DNA of 64,000 nucleotides from Pseudomonas tumuqii. Lineage in GTDB: Bacteria > Pseudomonadota > Gammaproteobacteria > Pseudomonadales > Pseudomonadaceae. Location of the stretch: contig NZ_JAAOJA010000007.1 in assembly GCF_013184545.1 (NCBI RefSeq), forward strand, positions 206,734 to 270,733, in the 5' to 3' direction. The position numbers and the translations under genes are program-made. The notes under the pieces were generated by a model that had not been told where the DNA came from, did not search any database, and saw nothing but the letters and a program-made list of their open reading frames with translations. Shown piece after piece: positions 18,303-27,179 of the stretch (the first letter of the stretch is position 1; every line of letters begins with the position of its first letter).

Positions 18303-19367
18303 ATGATGTCGGAGCATCCGATTGCGGCAGCGGCGTTGAGCACGGCGGTGCCCAGCCTTGCCCTGGACGAGGTGGGGGCCTTGGTCGGTCGTCTCTACGG
18401 TATCGATGGCAGCGTCAAATCGCTGGTGGGCGAGCGCGACCAGAATTGCTGCATAGAGACCGCGGACGGCACGCGTTACGTGGTCAAGATCAGCAATCCA
18501 TCCGAGCCGGTTGCGGTCGTCGATTTCCAGATCGCTGCGCTCGAGCACGTCGCCCGCGTATCGCCAGACCAGCCGGTGCCACGCGTCGTGCGGACGCTTG
18601 GAGGACATACGTGCGACACCGTAGCACTGGCCGGCGGGGTTCAAACCACCGTGCGGATGCTGACCTATCTCGACGGCGTGCAAATCCGGGAGACACCCCG
18701 GACCGCCGCGCAGCGTCGGGCAATGGGGACAGTGCTCGCCGAATTAAACCTCGCGTTGCGCGATTTCACCCATCCTTCCGCGACGCACGATCTGCTGTGG
18801 AACGTTTCCGCGGCGCACCGCCTGGCAGCCAAGCTCGATGCCATTGAGGACGCCCCGCGTCGCGCGCTCGCCGAGTCGTTCATGACGCGCTTCAACGAGC
18901 ATGTCCTGCCGCGTCTGCCCGCGCTGAGGTCGCAGGTCATCCACAACGATTACCACCTCTACAACGTGCTGGTCGCAGCCGAGGATCATCAGCGCATAGT
19001 GGGGATCATCGACTTCGGCGACATGCTGCATGCCCCGCTGGTGGGGGAGGTCGCCACGGCGGCGGCCTTTCACATGGCCGGCAGCGCCGATCCTTTCGAG
19101 GGGGCGGCGCAGTTCGTCGGCGCTTATCACGCCACGCTGCCGCTCAGCGAAATGGAGCAGGAGGTCGTTGCCGACCTCATGGCCACACGTCACCTGATCA
19201 CCGTGTTGATTTCGGAATGGCGGGCCAGGCGCTACCCGGAGAACCGCGCCTACATCATGCGCCACAACCCCGCGGCATGGGAGGCGTTGTCCCTGATGGC
19301 CGATCTTTCCCGCGATCAGGCGCGCGACCGATTACTCACCGAAGTAAGCAAAGGAAAAAGCCAATGA
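18303..19367 (+). CDS. APH-family small-molecule kinase (hydroxylysine kinase-like)
   Basis: The 354-residue protein has the aminoglycoside-phosphotransferase fold, with catalytic loop VIHNDYHLYNVLV near residue 215 and metal-binding IIDFGDMLHAPLVGE near 237. The N-lobe has GTRYVVKISN with the ATP-binding lysine. It overlaps both neighbours by ATGA: the HAD gene upstream and the class-III PLP enzyme downstream. In animals and some bacteria an APH kinase (hydroxylysine kinase) supplies a phospho-amino alcohol to a class-III PLP phospho-lyase, and the same pair occurs here. The real substrate could be another hydroxy-amine; antibiotic resistance is unlikely in this context. Confidence 0.75.
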   Translation: MMSEHPIAAAALSTAVPSLALDEVGALVGRLYGIDGSVKSLVGERDQNCCIETADGTRYVVKISNPSEPVAVVDFQIAALEHVARVSPDQPVPRVVRTLGGHTCDTVALAGGVQTTVRMLTYLDGVQIRETPRTAAQRRAMGTVLAELNLALRDFTHPSATHDLLWNVSAAHRLAAKLDAIEDAPRRALAESFMTRFNEHVLPRLPALRSQVIHNDYHLYNVLVAAEDHQRIVGIIDFGDMLHAPLVGEVATAAAFHMAGSADPFEGAAQFVGAYHATLPLSEMEQEVVADLMATRHLITVLISEWRARRYPENRAYIMRHNPAAWEALSLMADLSRDQARDRLLTEVSKGKSQ

Positions 19368-20716
19368 AAAGCACCACTGACCTCAACATGGTCAACGCCT
19401 ATATCCCCGGACGCGCCGACCTGAGCCCCGCAACCGCGGCCATGATCGCGCGGCGCGACGCCTTGCTCGGCCCGGCCTATCGGCTGATGTACGAGCACCC
19501 GCTGCATATCGTGCGTGGCGAGGGCGTGTGGCTGATCGATCCAGAGGGGCGCCGTTACCTCGACGTGTACAACAACGTGGCCTCGCTCGGCCATTGTCAC
19601 CCGGCGGTGACCGAGGCGATATGCAGGCAAGCGCAGACGCTCGCGACCAACACCCGCTATCTGCACGACACCATTCTCGAACTGGCCGAACGCCTGCTCG
19701 CGACCGTGCCCGAGACTGACCTTGCGCATCTCATGTTGACCTGCACGGGCAGCGAGGCAAACGACGTCGCCTATCGTATCGCCAAGGTCCGCACCGGTGG
19801 CACGGGCGTGATCGTGACCGAAACTGCCTATCACGGCTTCACCGACGCAGTGTCGCAATTCTCGCCATCACTCGGCGCGACAGTCGATCTCGGCGCGCAC
19901 GTTCGCCTGGTCCCGGCACCGCGCCTCTATCATGCTGAGGGTGCTGACCTCGGCGAACGCTTCACCCGCGATGTCGAGGCGGCGATCGCCGATCTGCGGC
20001 GTCACGGCATCAAGCCAGCGGCACTGATTGTCGATTCACTGTTCACCAGCGACGGCATCCTCCCCGGACCGGCGGGCTTCTTGAAGGGCGCGGTCGACGC
20101 GATCAAGCGGGCCGGTGGTATTTTCATCGCCGATGAGGTCCAGCCCGGCTTTGGTCGGACGGGCAAGCATATGTGGGGTTTTCAGCGTCACGGCGTCATC
20201 CCCGACATCGTCACCCTGGGCAAACCGATGGGCAATGGACAACCTGTCGCGGGACTGCTGGCCACCGCTGACGTATTGGCGGAATTTGGCAAAAACTCGA
20301 GGTACTTCAACACCTTCGCCGGCAATACCGTATCGTGCGCGGCGGCGCTGGCGGTGTTGGATACGATCGAAAAAGAAGGCCTGGTGCAGCATGCCGCCAG
20401 GGTCGGAAAGATCCTGCACGACGGCATCGCCGCGCTTGCCACCCGGCACGAGGCGATTGGTGATGTGCGTGGTGCGGGCATGTTCGTCGGCGTGGAACTG
20501 GTCTCGGATCGCGCATCGCGAACCCCCGACCGCGAGCTCACCAGCCGGGTGGTCAATCTGATGCGCGACAAGGGCGTCCTGCTCAGCGCCTGTGCGATGG
20601 GGCACAATGTGCTCAAGATTCGACCGCCGCTGGTGCTGTCCGCGGAACAAGCCGGCATGGTGATCGAGACGCTCGACGAAGCGCTAACCGAAGCGCAATC
20701 GGCAAAAGCGCGCTAA
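19364..20716 (+). CDS. class-III PLP enzyme, probable amino-alcohol phosphate phospho-lyase
   Basis: The 450-residue fold-type I PLP enzyme carries the class-III motifs LTCTGSEANDVAYRIAK, IADEVQPGFGRTGKHMW and the lysine segment TLGKPMGNGQPVAGLLA. The GKPMGNG version of the lysine loop is that of ethanolamine-phosphate and 5-phosphohydroxylysine phospho-lyases, not the usual AKSLAAG of aminotransferases. With the kinase gene overlapping upstream, the likely reaction is release of phosphate and ammonia to leave an aldehyde or semialdehyde. An aldehyde dehydrogenase lies 0.8 kb downstream. An omega-aminotransferase remains possible. Confidence 0.75.
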   Translation: MKSTTDLNMVNAYIPGRADLSPATAAMIARRDALLGPAYRLMYEHPLHIVRGEGVWLIDPEGRRYLDVYNNVASLGHCHPAVTEAICRQAQTLATNTRYLHDTILELAERLLATVPETDLAHLMLTCTGSEANDVAYRIAKVRTGGTGVIVTETAYHGFTDAVSQFSPSLGATVDLGAHVRLVPAPRLYHAEGADLGERFTRDVEAAIADLRRHGIKPAALIVDSLFTSDGILPGPAGFLKGAVDAIKRAGGIFIADEVQPGFGRTGKHMWGFQRHGVIPDIVTLGKPMGNGQPVAGLLATADVLAEFGKNSRYFNTFAGNTVSCAAALAVLDTIEKEGLVQHAARVGKILHDGIAALATRHEAIGDVRGAGMFVGVELVSDRASRTPDRELTSRVVNLMRDKGVLLSACAMGHNVLKIRPPLVLSAEQAGMVIETLDEALTEAQSAKAR

Positions 20717-20742
20717 CGGGACCGACACTCAAGGTACGACTC

Positions 20743-21246
20743 ATGCGATCTTCAGCTTCCCTCGACCCGTTCGATCTCAAGATTCTTGTGCATCTGCAGC
20801 GCGAGGGACGCTGTTCGAATGTCGATCTGTCCGCGGCCATTGGCCTCAGTGAGAGCCCATGTCTCCTGCGTACGAAACGGCTTCAGGAAATCGGCATTAT
20901 CCGGGGCTACCGCGCGGAGGTCGCACTGGAGACGCTGGGCAGCCACGTAATCGTGTTTTCCGAGGTGACCATCTGCAGCCATCGGCCCCGCGACTTCCGT
21001 AAATTCGAAGCAGGGGCTGGCAAGTACCACGAAATCGTCGAATGCTACAACGTCAGTGGCGGTTACGATTACCTGCTGAAAATCGTGGCGCCTAGTATTT
21101 CCTGTTTCCAGGCGCTCATGGAGCGGCTGCTGGAAGATGATATCGGGATCGAGAAATTTGCCAGCCGGATCGTATTGCGCCAGCCGCTCGATCAGCGTGG
21201 ATATCCGCTGAGTACTATCGCAACCGGTAAGCCAAGTTGGGACTGA
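20743..21246 (+). CDS. Lrp/AsnC-family regulator (copy 1)
   Basis: The 167-residue regulator has an N-terminal helix-turn-helix (LDPFDLKILVHLQREGRCSN, then LSAAIGLSESPCLLRTKRL) and the RAM effector domain (HEIVECYNVSGGYDYLLKIV). It follows the PLP enzyme by 26 bases on the same strand and most likely senses the pathway amino acid and controls the flanking kinase/lyase operon and aldehyde dehydrogenase. A relative with the same layout is found at 44690, also next to a HAD protein and a class-III PLP enzyme. The effector is unknown. Confidence 0.85.
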   Translation: MRSSASLDPFDLKILVHLQREGRCSNVDLSAAIGLSESPCLLRTKRLQEIGIIRGYRAEVALETLGSHVIVFSEVTICSHRPRDFRKFEAGAGKYHEIVECYNVSGGYDYLLKIVAPSISCFQALMERLLEDDIGIEKFASRIVLRQPLDQRGYPLSTIATGKPSWD

Positions 21247-21542
21247 TCAAGTGACGCATTGACGCATGAAGTTCGGCACCTTGCATCACTATGGCGTTCG
21301 GTTTGAGCTTGGCGTCCGTCGTGTTTCTAACCTTCTGTAGCTGTCTCGCTGCGGTGGCTATACGCAACTGCTGCCGGGCCCGATGGGGCTTTCGGTAGAT
21401 TGCATAAATGGCGGCTCGACAGACCGCAGCTACTGCTCAAATGGGGGCTAAGGTCGGCAGCAAATATTGGCCGATTTTTTCTACGATGGAGGCCTGGCAT
21501 CTCATCGCCGAACTGGCGTCCAGCCCCTTTCCGGAGTCCTTT

Positions 21543-23015
21543 ATGAACAGCTTCGACCCCAGCGTCGTCAAGGTACGCAGTGCCCATTTCATCGGCGGGA
21601 GATACCGCAATGCCCTGCCGGGGCTGGAGGTGGTGCGACCCTCGGACGGCCAGTACTACGCGCAACTGCCGATCGCCGACACGATGCTGGTCGACGAAGC
21701 GGTGGAGAACGCCTGGCAGGCCTTTCGCCAGAGTGACTGGGCGACCCGTCCGCCGCGCGAACGCACCCGCGCCATGCGCCGTTGGGCCGATTTGATCGAG
21801 GCGGATGCGGCGACCCTTGCGCCGCTCGAAGCGATTGGTTCGACCCGTCCGTATAAAGACGTGCTGGCCTGGGATATTCCCTATGTGGCCGAGGTTCTGC
21901 GCTTCTTCGCCGAACTCGCCGACAAGCACGGCGGCCAGGTCGCGGCGACCCAGCGTGATCGTTTGGGTATGCAGATCGCCGAACCCTACGGGGTGATCGG
22001 TGCCATCGCGCCGTGGAACTTTCCGCTGAGCATGGCCAACTGGAAGGTCGCGCCGGCCCTGGCGGCCGGCAACGCGGTGGTACTCAAACCCTCGGAACTG
22101 ACTCCGTTCTCCATCCTGCGCTACGCCGAGCTGGCGGTGCAGGCGGGGATCCCGGCAGGCATCTTCAATGTGGTGCAGGGCGACGGCCGGCTCACCGGCG
22201 ACGCCCTGTGTCGTCACCCGCGGATCAGCAAGGTGACCTTCACCGGGTCCACCGCCACCGGCGCGAGCATCATGTCCACCTGCGCCCAGTTCGGGCCGAA
22301 GCCGGTGACTCTCGAGCTCGGCGGCAAGAGCCCGCAACTGGTGTTCGCCGACGTCCCGGACTTGCAGAAGACCGCCCGCAGCGTCGCCATGGGCATCACC
22401 GGCAATGCCGGGCAGGTCTGCGTATCGGGCTCGCGGCTGATCATCGAGCGTTCGATTCTCGAGCCCTTCGTCGAGTACCTGCAGGGCTACTTCCGCGATC
22501 TGCGCCCGGGGCACACCTGGTCGGCGCAGACCAGCCTGTCGCCGATCATCTCTCGTCAGCAGGCCGAGCGGATCGACGGCATCGTCCAGCGCTCGCTTCA
22601 GGCCGGCGCCGAAGTGCTGGAGGGCGGTGGCCCGATCGAGGGGCTTGGCGGTGCCTATTACCAGCCGACCCTACTGAGCACGCCGGACAGCCGCAACCCG
22701 GCTGTGCTCGAGGAGATCTTCGGCCCGGTGCTGACAGTGCAGACCTTCGAGGATGAGGAGCAGGCGCTACGCCTCGCCGAGCACCCTACCTACGGCCTGG
22801 CTGCCGGGGTGCACACCGCCGACCTCAACCGCGCGCTGCGCCTGATTCGCGGCCTGGAAGCCGGCACGGTGTGGGTCAACCGCTACGGCCGTAGCAACGA
22901 TCACATCCTGCCGACCGGGGGCTATAAGCGCTCGGGTATCGGCAAGGATCTGGGCTGCGAAGCCTTCGAGGCGAATCTGCGGCATAAGAGTGTGCTGATC
23001 GATATCGCCGGTTGA
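21543..23015 (+). CDS. NAD(P)-dependent aldehyde dehydrogenase
   Basis: The 490-residue enzyme shows AIAPWNFPLSMANWKVAPAL (cofactor pocket), VTFTGSTATGASIM, the catalytic Glu in VTLELGGKSPQ near residue 258 and the catalytic Cys in GNAGQVCVSGSR near 292. ATG 21543 is used since it follows GGAGTCCTTT. The C-terminal GGYKRSGIGKDLGCEAFEA is typical of amine-derived aldehyde dehydrogenases such as those acting on aminobutyraldehyde. It probably oxidises the aldehyde from the upstream phospho-lyase or from a nearby amine oxidase. The 296 bases before it probably hold its promoter. Confidence 0.88.
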   Translation: MNSFDPSVVKVRSAHFIGGRYRNALPGLEVVRPSDGQYYAQLPIADTMLVDEAVENAWQAFRQSDWATRPPRERTRAMRRWADLIEADAATLAPLEAIGSTRPYKDVLAWDIPYVAEVLRFFAELADKHGGQVAATQRDRLGMQIAEPYGVIGAIAPWNFPLSMANWKVAPALAAGNAVVLKPSELTPFSILRYAELAVQAGIPAGIFNVVQGDGRLTGDALCRHPRISKVTFTGSTATGASIMSTCAQFGPKPVTLELGGKSPQLVFADVPDLQKTARSVAMGITGNAGQVCVSGSRLIIERSILEPFVEYLQGYFRDLRPGHTWSAQTSLSPIISRQQAERIDGIVQRSLQAGAEVLEGGGPIEGLGGAYYQPTLLSTPDSRNPAVLEEIFGPVLTVQTFEDEEQALRLAEHPTYGLAAGVHTADLNRALRLIRGLEAGTVWVNRYGRSNDHILPTGGYKRSGIGKDLGCEAFEANLRHKSVLIDIAG

Positions 23016-23061
23016 ATCCGCTGGCCGGTGCCGCCGGCCTCGAGTCTCACGGCAGCATGAG

Positions 23062-23092
23062 CGGGCGCGTCCTCAGGGGCGCGCCCGTTTTA
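23062..23092 (+). terminator. terminator after the aldehyde dehydrogenase
   Basis: The stem CGGGCGCG and CGCGCCCG, separated by ten bases, is followed by TTTTAGTTT. Confidence 0.75.
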
Positions 23093-23278
23093 GTTTGGGG
23101 GCGGCGTAGGTTCTGCGGCGCCAGGCGAGCAGGGTGCTCGGGTGAGCGTTGCGATAGCCCGCTAAAGTGCATGAACAGGGGATTCGCCCGCTTTTGGAGC
23201 GCTCCGCAGCCTCTGCTGAGGTCGGCCAGTAAAACGGTGGTTTGTACTGAGCGACGCGCGCTTTTAACGGCATCTGCT

Positions 23279-23303
23279 GGTTTCATGGTGTTGTAATGAA
23301 ACC
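23279..23303. promoter_or_regulatory. inverted repeat upstream of the second HAD operon
   Basis: The arms GGTTTCAT and ATGAAACC flank a 9-base centre, 85 bases before the HAD start codon. Size and place fit a dimeric regulator site. Apart from this, 23093-23387 shows no gene. Confidence 0.45.
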
Positions 23304-23387
23304 GTGATGCAGCGTTGCACCGATGCCTCCCGAACGGAGTAACTGCTTGCCCCGCCATGACCTCAACCATCATTCAGGACCGCACTC

Positions 23388-24056
23388 ATGAGCTTTCTTC
23401 GACCCAAGTACATCACCTTCGACTGCTACGGCACGCTGACCAACTTCCAGATGGGCCCGTTGACCCGCGAGCTGTTTGCCGATCGCGTTGCCCCTGAGCA
23501 AATGGATCAGTTCGTCAAGGATTTCACCGCTTATCGCTTGGATCAGGTGATGGGTGACTGGCGTCCTTATGACGAAATCCTCAAGACCGCCATCTCGCGG
23601 CTGTGCAAGCGCTGGGGCATCGAATATCGCGGTGAAGGTCAGGTTTACTACGATGCCGTGCCGACCTGGGGTCCACATGCCGATGTGACGGCCGGCCTGG
23701 CGAAGATCGCCGACAAGATTCCCCTGGTGATTCTATCCAATGCGATGGACGAGCAGATCATGTCCAACGTCGACAAGCTGGGCGTGCCTTTCCACAAGGT
23801 CTTCACCGCTCAGCAGGCCCAGGCCTATAAGCCACGTCTGCAAGCCTTCGAGTACCTGCTCGACAACCTTGGTTGCGGTCCGGAAGACCTTCTTCATGTG
23901 TCTTCGAGTTTCCGTTACGACCTGATGTCGGCCGACGATATGAAAATCAAAAACAAGGCCTTCGTCGCCCGTGGCCACGAGCAGCCAGGCAACGCCTGCT
24001 ACAGCTACCGGCAGATCTCCGACATCGGCGGCTTGGCCGGCCTGGTCGGTCTCTGA
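23388..24056 (+). CDS. HAD-superfamily protein, haloacid-dehalogenase type II-like (copy 2)
   Basis: The 222-residue protein is about half identical by eye to the HAD product at 17602: motif I YITFDCYGTLTNFQMG, motif II ILSNAM, lysine in AYKPRLQAFEYLL, and motif IV HVSSSFRYDLMSADDM. The dehalogenase Asn is again Ser. It opens a run of co-directional genes (flavoprotein oxidase, ABC importer, three-subunit dehydrogenase, deacylase). The repeated pairing of this HAD type with amine-oxidising genes suggests a conserved accessory role, perhaps clearing a phosphorylated or otherwise dead-end intermediate. That role is inferred. Confidence 0.8.
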   Translation: MSFLRPKYITFDCYGTLTNFQMGPLTRELFADRVAPEQMDQFVKDFTAYRLDQVMGDWRPYDEILKTAISRLCKRWGIEYRGEGQVYYDAVPTWGPHADVTAGLAKIADKIPLVILSNAMDEQIMSNVDKLGVPFHKVFTAQQAQAYKPRLQAFEYLLDNLGCGPEDLLHVSSSFRYDLMSADDMKIKNKAFVARGHEQPGNACYSYRQISDIGGLAGLVGL

Positions 24057-24093
24057 TCCACAACGGTTGCTCTTCAAGGCAAAGGGGTTGGAT

Positions 24094-25368
24094 ATGCACA
24101 GTGAATCCTACTGGCTCGATACCGCACCGGCGTTCACCGGCGCGCAGAGCGGGGCGCTGCCCGATCAGGTGGATGTCGCCATTGTCGGCGGCGGTCTTAC
24201 CGGTCTGTCGGCGGCCCGCGCATTGGCCATGAAGGGCGCCAGGGTAGTGGTGCTGGAAGGTGGTCGGGTGATCGGCGAAGCCTCCGGGCGCAACGGCGGG
24301 CACTGCAGTACCGGCGTCGCCCAGGATTATGTGGCCCTCAGCGCAAGCCTGGGTGCGGATCGGGCGCGGGCCTATTATCGGGCCTACGAAAGCGCGGTGC
24401 AGACCGTGGTCGCGCTGGTGGAGCAGGAGCAGATCGCCTGCGACCTCAAGCGTAACGGCAAGCTCAAGCTGGCGGCCAAACCCCTGCATTACGAAGGGCT
24501 GGCGCGGACCTGCGAACTGATTCGCCGGGAAGTCGACGCCGACGTCGAGCTGCTGTCTGCAGAAGAAACCCGCGCCGAAGTCGACTCTGCCGAATTCCAC
24601 GGCGGCTTGTTGCAGCGCAACGGCGTGCAGATGCACATCGGTCGTTTCGGCGTCGGCTTGGCGCACGCGGCCGCTCGACACGGCGCGCTGATCTACCAGC
24701 ACACCCCGGTAAGCGACTGGCAAGCCAATGCCAGTGGTTATCGGCTCAACACCAGCAAGGGTTCGCTACAAGCCAAGCAGATTTTGCTGGCGACCGGTGC
24801 CTGCCAGCACGGCGACATGGGTTGGTATCGGCGGCGGATCGTGCCGGTGGGCAGCTTTGTGATCGCCACCGAGGTGCTGCCCCAGGCCTTGATCGAGCGC
24901 TTGCTGCCGGCCCGTCGTTCTTACGTCACCAGCCGCATTATCGGTAATTACTTCCGGCTGACCCCGGACAATCGCCTGCTGTTCGGCGGCCGGGCGCGCT
25001 TCGCCATGTCTGATGCGAACTCCGACGCCAAGAGCGGCAAGGTGCTGCAGGCGGCGATGGTGCAGATGTTCCCGCAGTTGGCCCAGGTCAAGGTCGATTA
25101 CTGCTGGGGCGGCTTGGTGGACATGACCTCCGACCGCTTGCCGCGCGCTGGCCAGCATGGCGGGGTGTACCACTCCATGGGTTACAGCGGCCATGGCGTG
25201 CAGATGTCGGTGCACATGGGCCAGGTCATGGCCGAGGTCCTGGACGGCAAAGTCGAAGCCAACCCCTGGCGGGAATTGAGCTGGCCGGCGATTCCCGGGC
25301 ACTTCGGTAAGCCCTGGTTCCTGCCGATGGTAGGTGCGTATTACCGGCTGCAGGACTACCTACACTGA
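24094..25368 (+). CDS. FAD-dependent amine oxidase (PuuB-like)
   Basis: The 424-residue flavoprotein has the FAD motif VDVAIVGGGLTGLSAARALA near residue 26, then the EASGRNGGHCSTGVAQDY segment typical of gamma-glutamylputrescine oxidase (PuuB) and related DAO enzymes. Late motifs are LFGGRARF and SMGYSGHGVQMSVHMGQVMA. It oxidises an amine to an aldehyde or imine with H2O2 or electron-carrier reduction. ATG 24094 is 38 bases after the HAD stop, and the ABC binding-protein gene follows 86 bases later. The substrate is probably the compound brought in by that importer. Confidence 0.82.
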   Translation: MHSESYWLDTAPAFTGAQSGALPDQVDVAIVGGGLTGLSAARALAMKGARVVVLEGGRVIGEASGRNGGHCSTGVAQDYVALSASLGADRARAYYRAYESAVQTVVALVEQEQIACDLKRNGKLKLAAKPLHYEGLARTCELIRREVDADVELLSAEETRAEVDSAEFHGGLLQRNGVQMHIGRFGVGLAHAAARHGALIYQHTPVSDWQANASGYRLNTSKGSLQAKQILLATGACQHGDMGWYRRRIVPVGSFVIATEVLPQALIERLLPARRSYVTSRIIGNYFRLTPDNRLLFGGRARFAMSDANSDAKSGKVLQAAMVQMFPQLAQVKVDYCWGGLVDMTSDRLPRAGQHGGVYHSMGYSGHGVQMSVHMGQVMAEVLDGKVEANPWRELSWPAIPGHFGKPWFLPMVGAYYRLQDYLH

Positions 25369-25453
25369 ATTTATGCAGTTGCTTCACGTTGCAAGAACGC
25401 TTCGCCAATGCGCGGGCACCCGAGCCTTATCAATTTCGAAAGGAAGAAACGAT

Positions 25454-27097
25454 ATGACTGACAATAAAAACAAAGTCGACTCCCAGCTGATCACCGGCGA
25501 AGAAAGCCTGCGGGTTTTCGAGGGGCTCAACCGGGGTATGTCGCGTCGTGATGCACTGCGCATGTTGGGGTTGGCCGGGGTGGCCGTCGCGGGTGCGGGC
25601 AGCCTGTTCGGCTCGGCCGGCCAAGTGTTCGCCGCAACCTCCGCAAGCACGGGCAAAGGCAAGCGCGGTGGCCGTATCAAGGTCGCCACTGCGACCAGCT
25701 CGACCGCCGATACGCTGGACCCGGCAAAGGGCGGTAATTACACCGACTACTGTCGTCACAACATGTTCTATAACGGCCTGACGGTCCTGGACGCGCAACT
25801 GGCGCCGCGCATGGCCCTGGCGGAGTCGTTCGGTACAGCCGATGCGATCTCCTGGACCATCAAGCTGCGCAAGGATGTCGTGTTCCACGATGGCAAGCCA
25901 TTCACCGCGGCCGACGTCGTCTATTCGTTGATCCGTCACAAGCTGCCGGAGACTGGCTCCAAGGCGCTGACCGTCGCGCAGCAGTTCGAGGAGGTGAAGG
26001 CCGCTGGACCGCATGAAGTGCAGATCCGCTTGACCAGCCCGAACGCCGACTTGCCGGCCATCCTCGCCACTACGCACTTCCTCATCGTGCGTGACGGCAC
26101 CACCGATTTCGCCATCGCCAACGGCACCGGGCCTTTCAAGTGTGCGGAATTCCAGCCAGGGGTTCGCTCGATTGCCGCGCGCAACGACAGCTATTGGAAG
26201 CCGGGCCTGCCCTACCTCGACGAAATCGAGTTCTTCTCGATCCCGGACGAGGCCGCTCGCATCAGTGCCCTGCTCGCCGGTGACGTGGACCTGATCAACC
26301 CGATCAATCCGCGTTCGGTTTCGCGCATCCAGGACAGTGCCAACGTAGAGTTGATGGAGACCCCGACCGGTGGCTATACCAACCTGATCATGCGCGATGA
26401 TCTGGGCCCGGTGCAGAACCCGGATTTCGTCCTGGCGATGAAGCATCTGCTCGATCGCAAACAGATCAATCGGGCTGCCTTCCGTGGCTACGGCAAGATC
26501 GCCAACGACCAGCCGATTGCCCCCAGCAATCGTTACTATTTCGCCGGTCTGCCACAACGTGAGTACGACCCGGAGAAGGCCAAGTTCCACCTACAGAAAT
26601 CCGGCATGGCCGGACGTTCCCTGCCTATCGTGGCGTCTGAAGCCGCTACCGGCTCGCTGGACATCGCTCAGTTGCTGCAGCTCTCGGGACAGCAGATCGG
26701 CCTCAAGCTCGATATCAAACGGGTGCCGGCGGACGGCTACTGGTCCAATCACTGGATGAAGCATCCGCTGGGCTTCGGCAACATCGGTGCGCGTCCGACC
26801 GCCGACTTGTTGTTCAGCCTGTTCTTCAAGTCCGACGCCGGCACCAACGAATCGGGCTGGAAGAACGAACAGTTCGACCAGTTGCTGGTTGCCGCGCGCG
26901 GTGAAACCGACGACGCCAAACGCAAGCAGATGTATGCCGATATGCAGGTGCTGGTGCATGAACACTGCGGTATCGGTATTCCGCAGTTCAACAGCAGCCT
27001 CGATGGCCACAATACCAAGTTGAAAGGACTTACCCCTCATCCACTCGGTGGGTTGATGGGCTACATGTTCGCCGAGAACGTCTGGCTGGATGCCTGA
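25454..27097 (+). CDS. dipeptide/opine-type ABC transporter periplasmic binding protein (Tat signal)
   Basis: The 547-residue protein belongs to the SBP_bac_5 family that binds peptides, nickel, opines or similar solutes. Residues 26-60 hold a twin-arginine signal: GMSRRDALRMLGLAGVAVAG. The mature part contains FTAADVVYSLIRHKLPETGS and the usual two-lobe fold. ATG 25454 follows AAGGAAGAAA. The cognate permeases and fused ATPase lie directly downstream, which makes this a complete importer. Export through Tat implies that the protein folds in the cytoplasm and depends on a working TatC, which the tat locus in this window lacks. Confidence 0.85.
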   Translation: MTDNKNKVDSQLITGEESLRVFEGLNRGMSRRDALRMLGLAGVAVAGAGSLFGSAGQVFAATSASTGKGKRGGRIKVATATSSTADTLDPAKGGNYTDYCRHNMFYNGLTVLDAQLAPRMALAESFGTADAISWTIKLRKDVVFHDGKPFTAADVVYSLIRHKLPETGSKALTVAQQFEEVKAAGPHEVQIRLTSPNADLPAILATTHFLIVRDGTTDFAIANGTGPFKCAEFQPGVRSIAARNDSYWKPGLPYLDEIEFFSIPDEAARISALLAGDVDLINPINPRSVSRIQDSANVELMETPTGGYTNLIMRDDLGPVQNPDFVLAMKHLLDRKQINRAAFRGYGKIANDQPIAPSNRYYFAGLPQREYDPEKAKFHLQKSGMAGRSLPIVASEAATGSLDIAQLLQLSGQQIGLKLDIKRVPADGYWSNHWMKHPLGFGNIGARPTADLLFSLFFKSDAGTNESGWKNEQFDQLLVAARGETDDAKRKQMYADMQVLVHEHCGIGIPQFNSSLDGHNTKLKGLTPHPLGGLMGYMFAENVWLDA

Positions 27098-27179
27098 GCG
27101 ATTGGTGCAACGATAGCTCGATAACCAAGGCGTCGCCTGCGGGTCATGCAGGCGGCGTCACTAAGTGAAGGTATGAATT

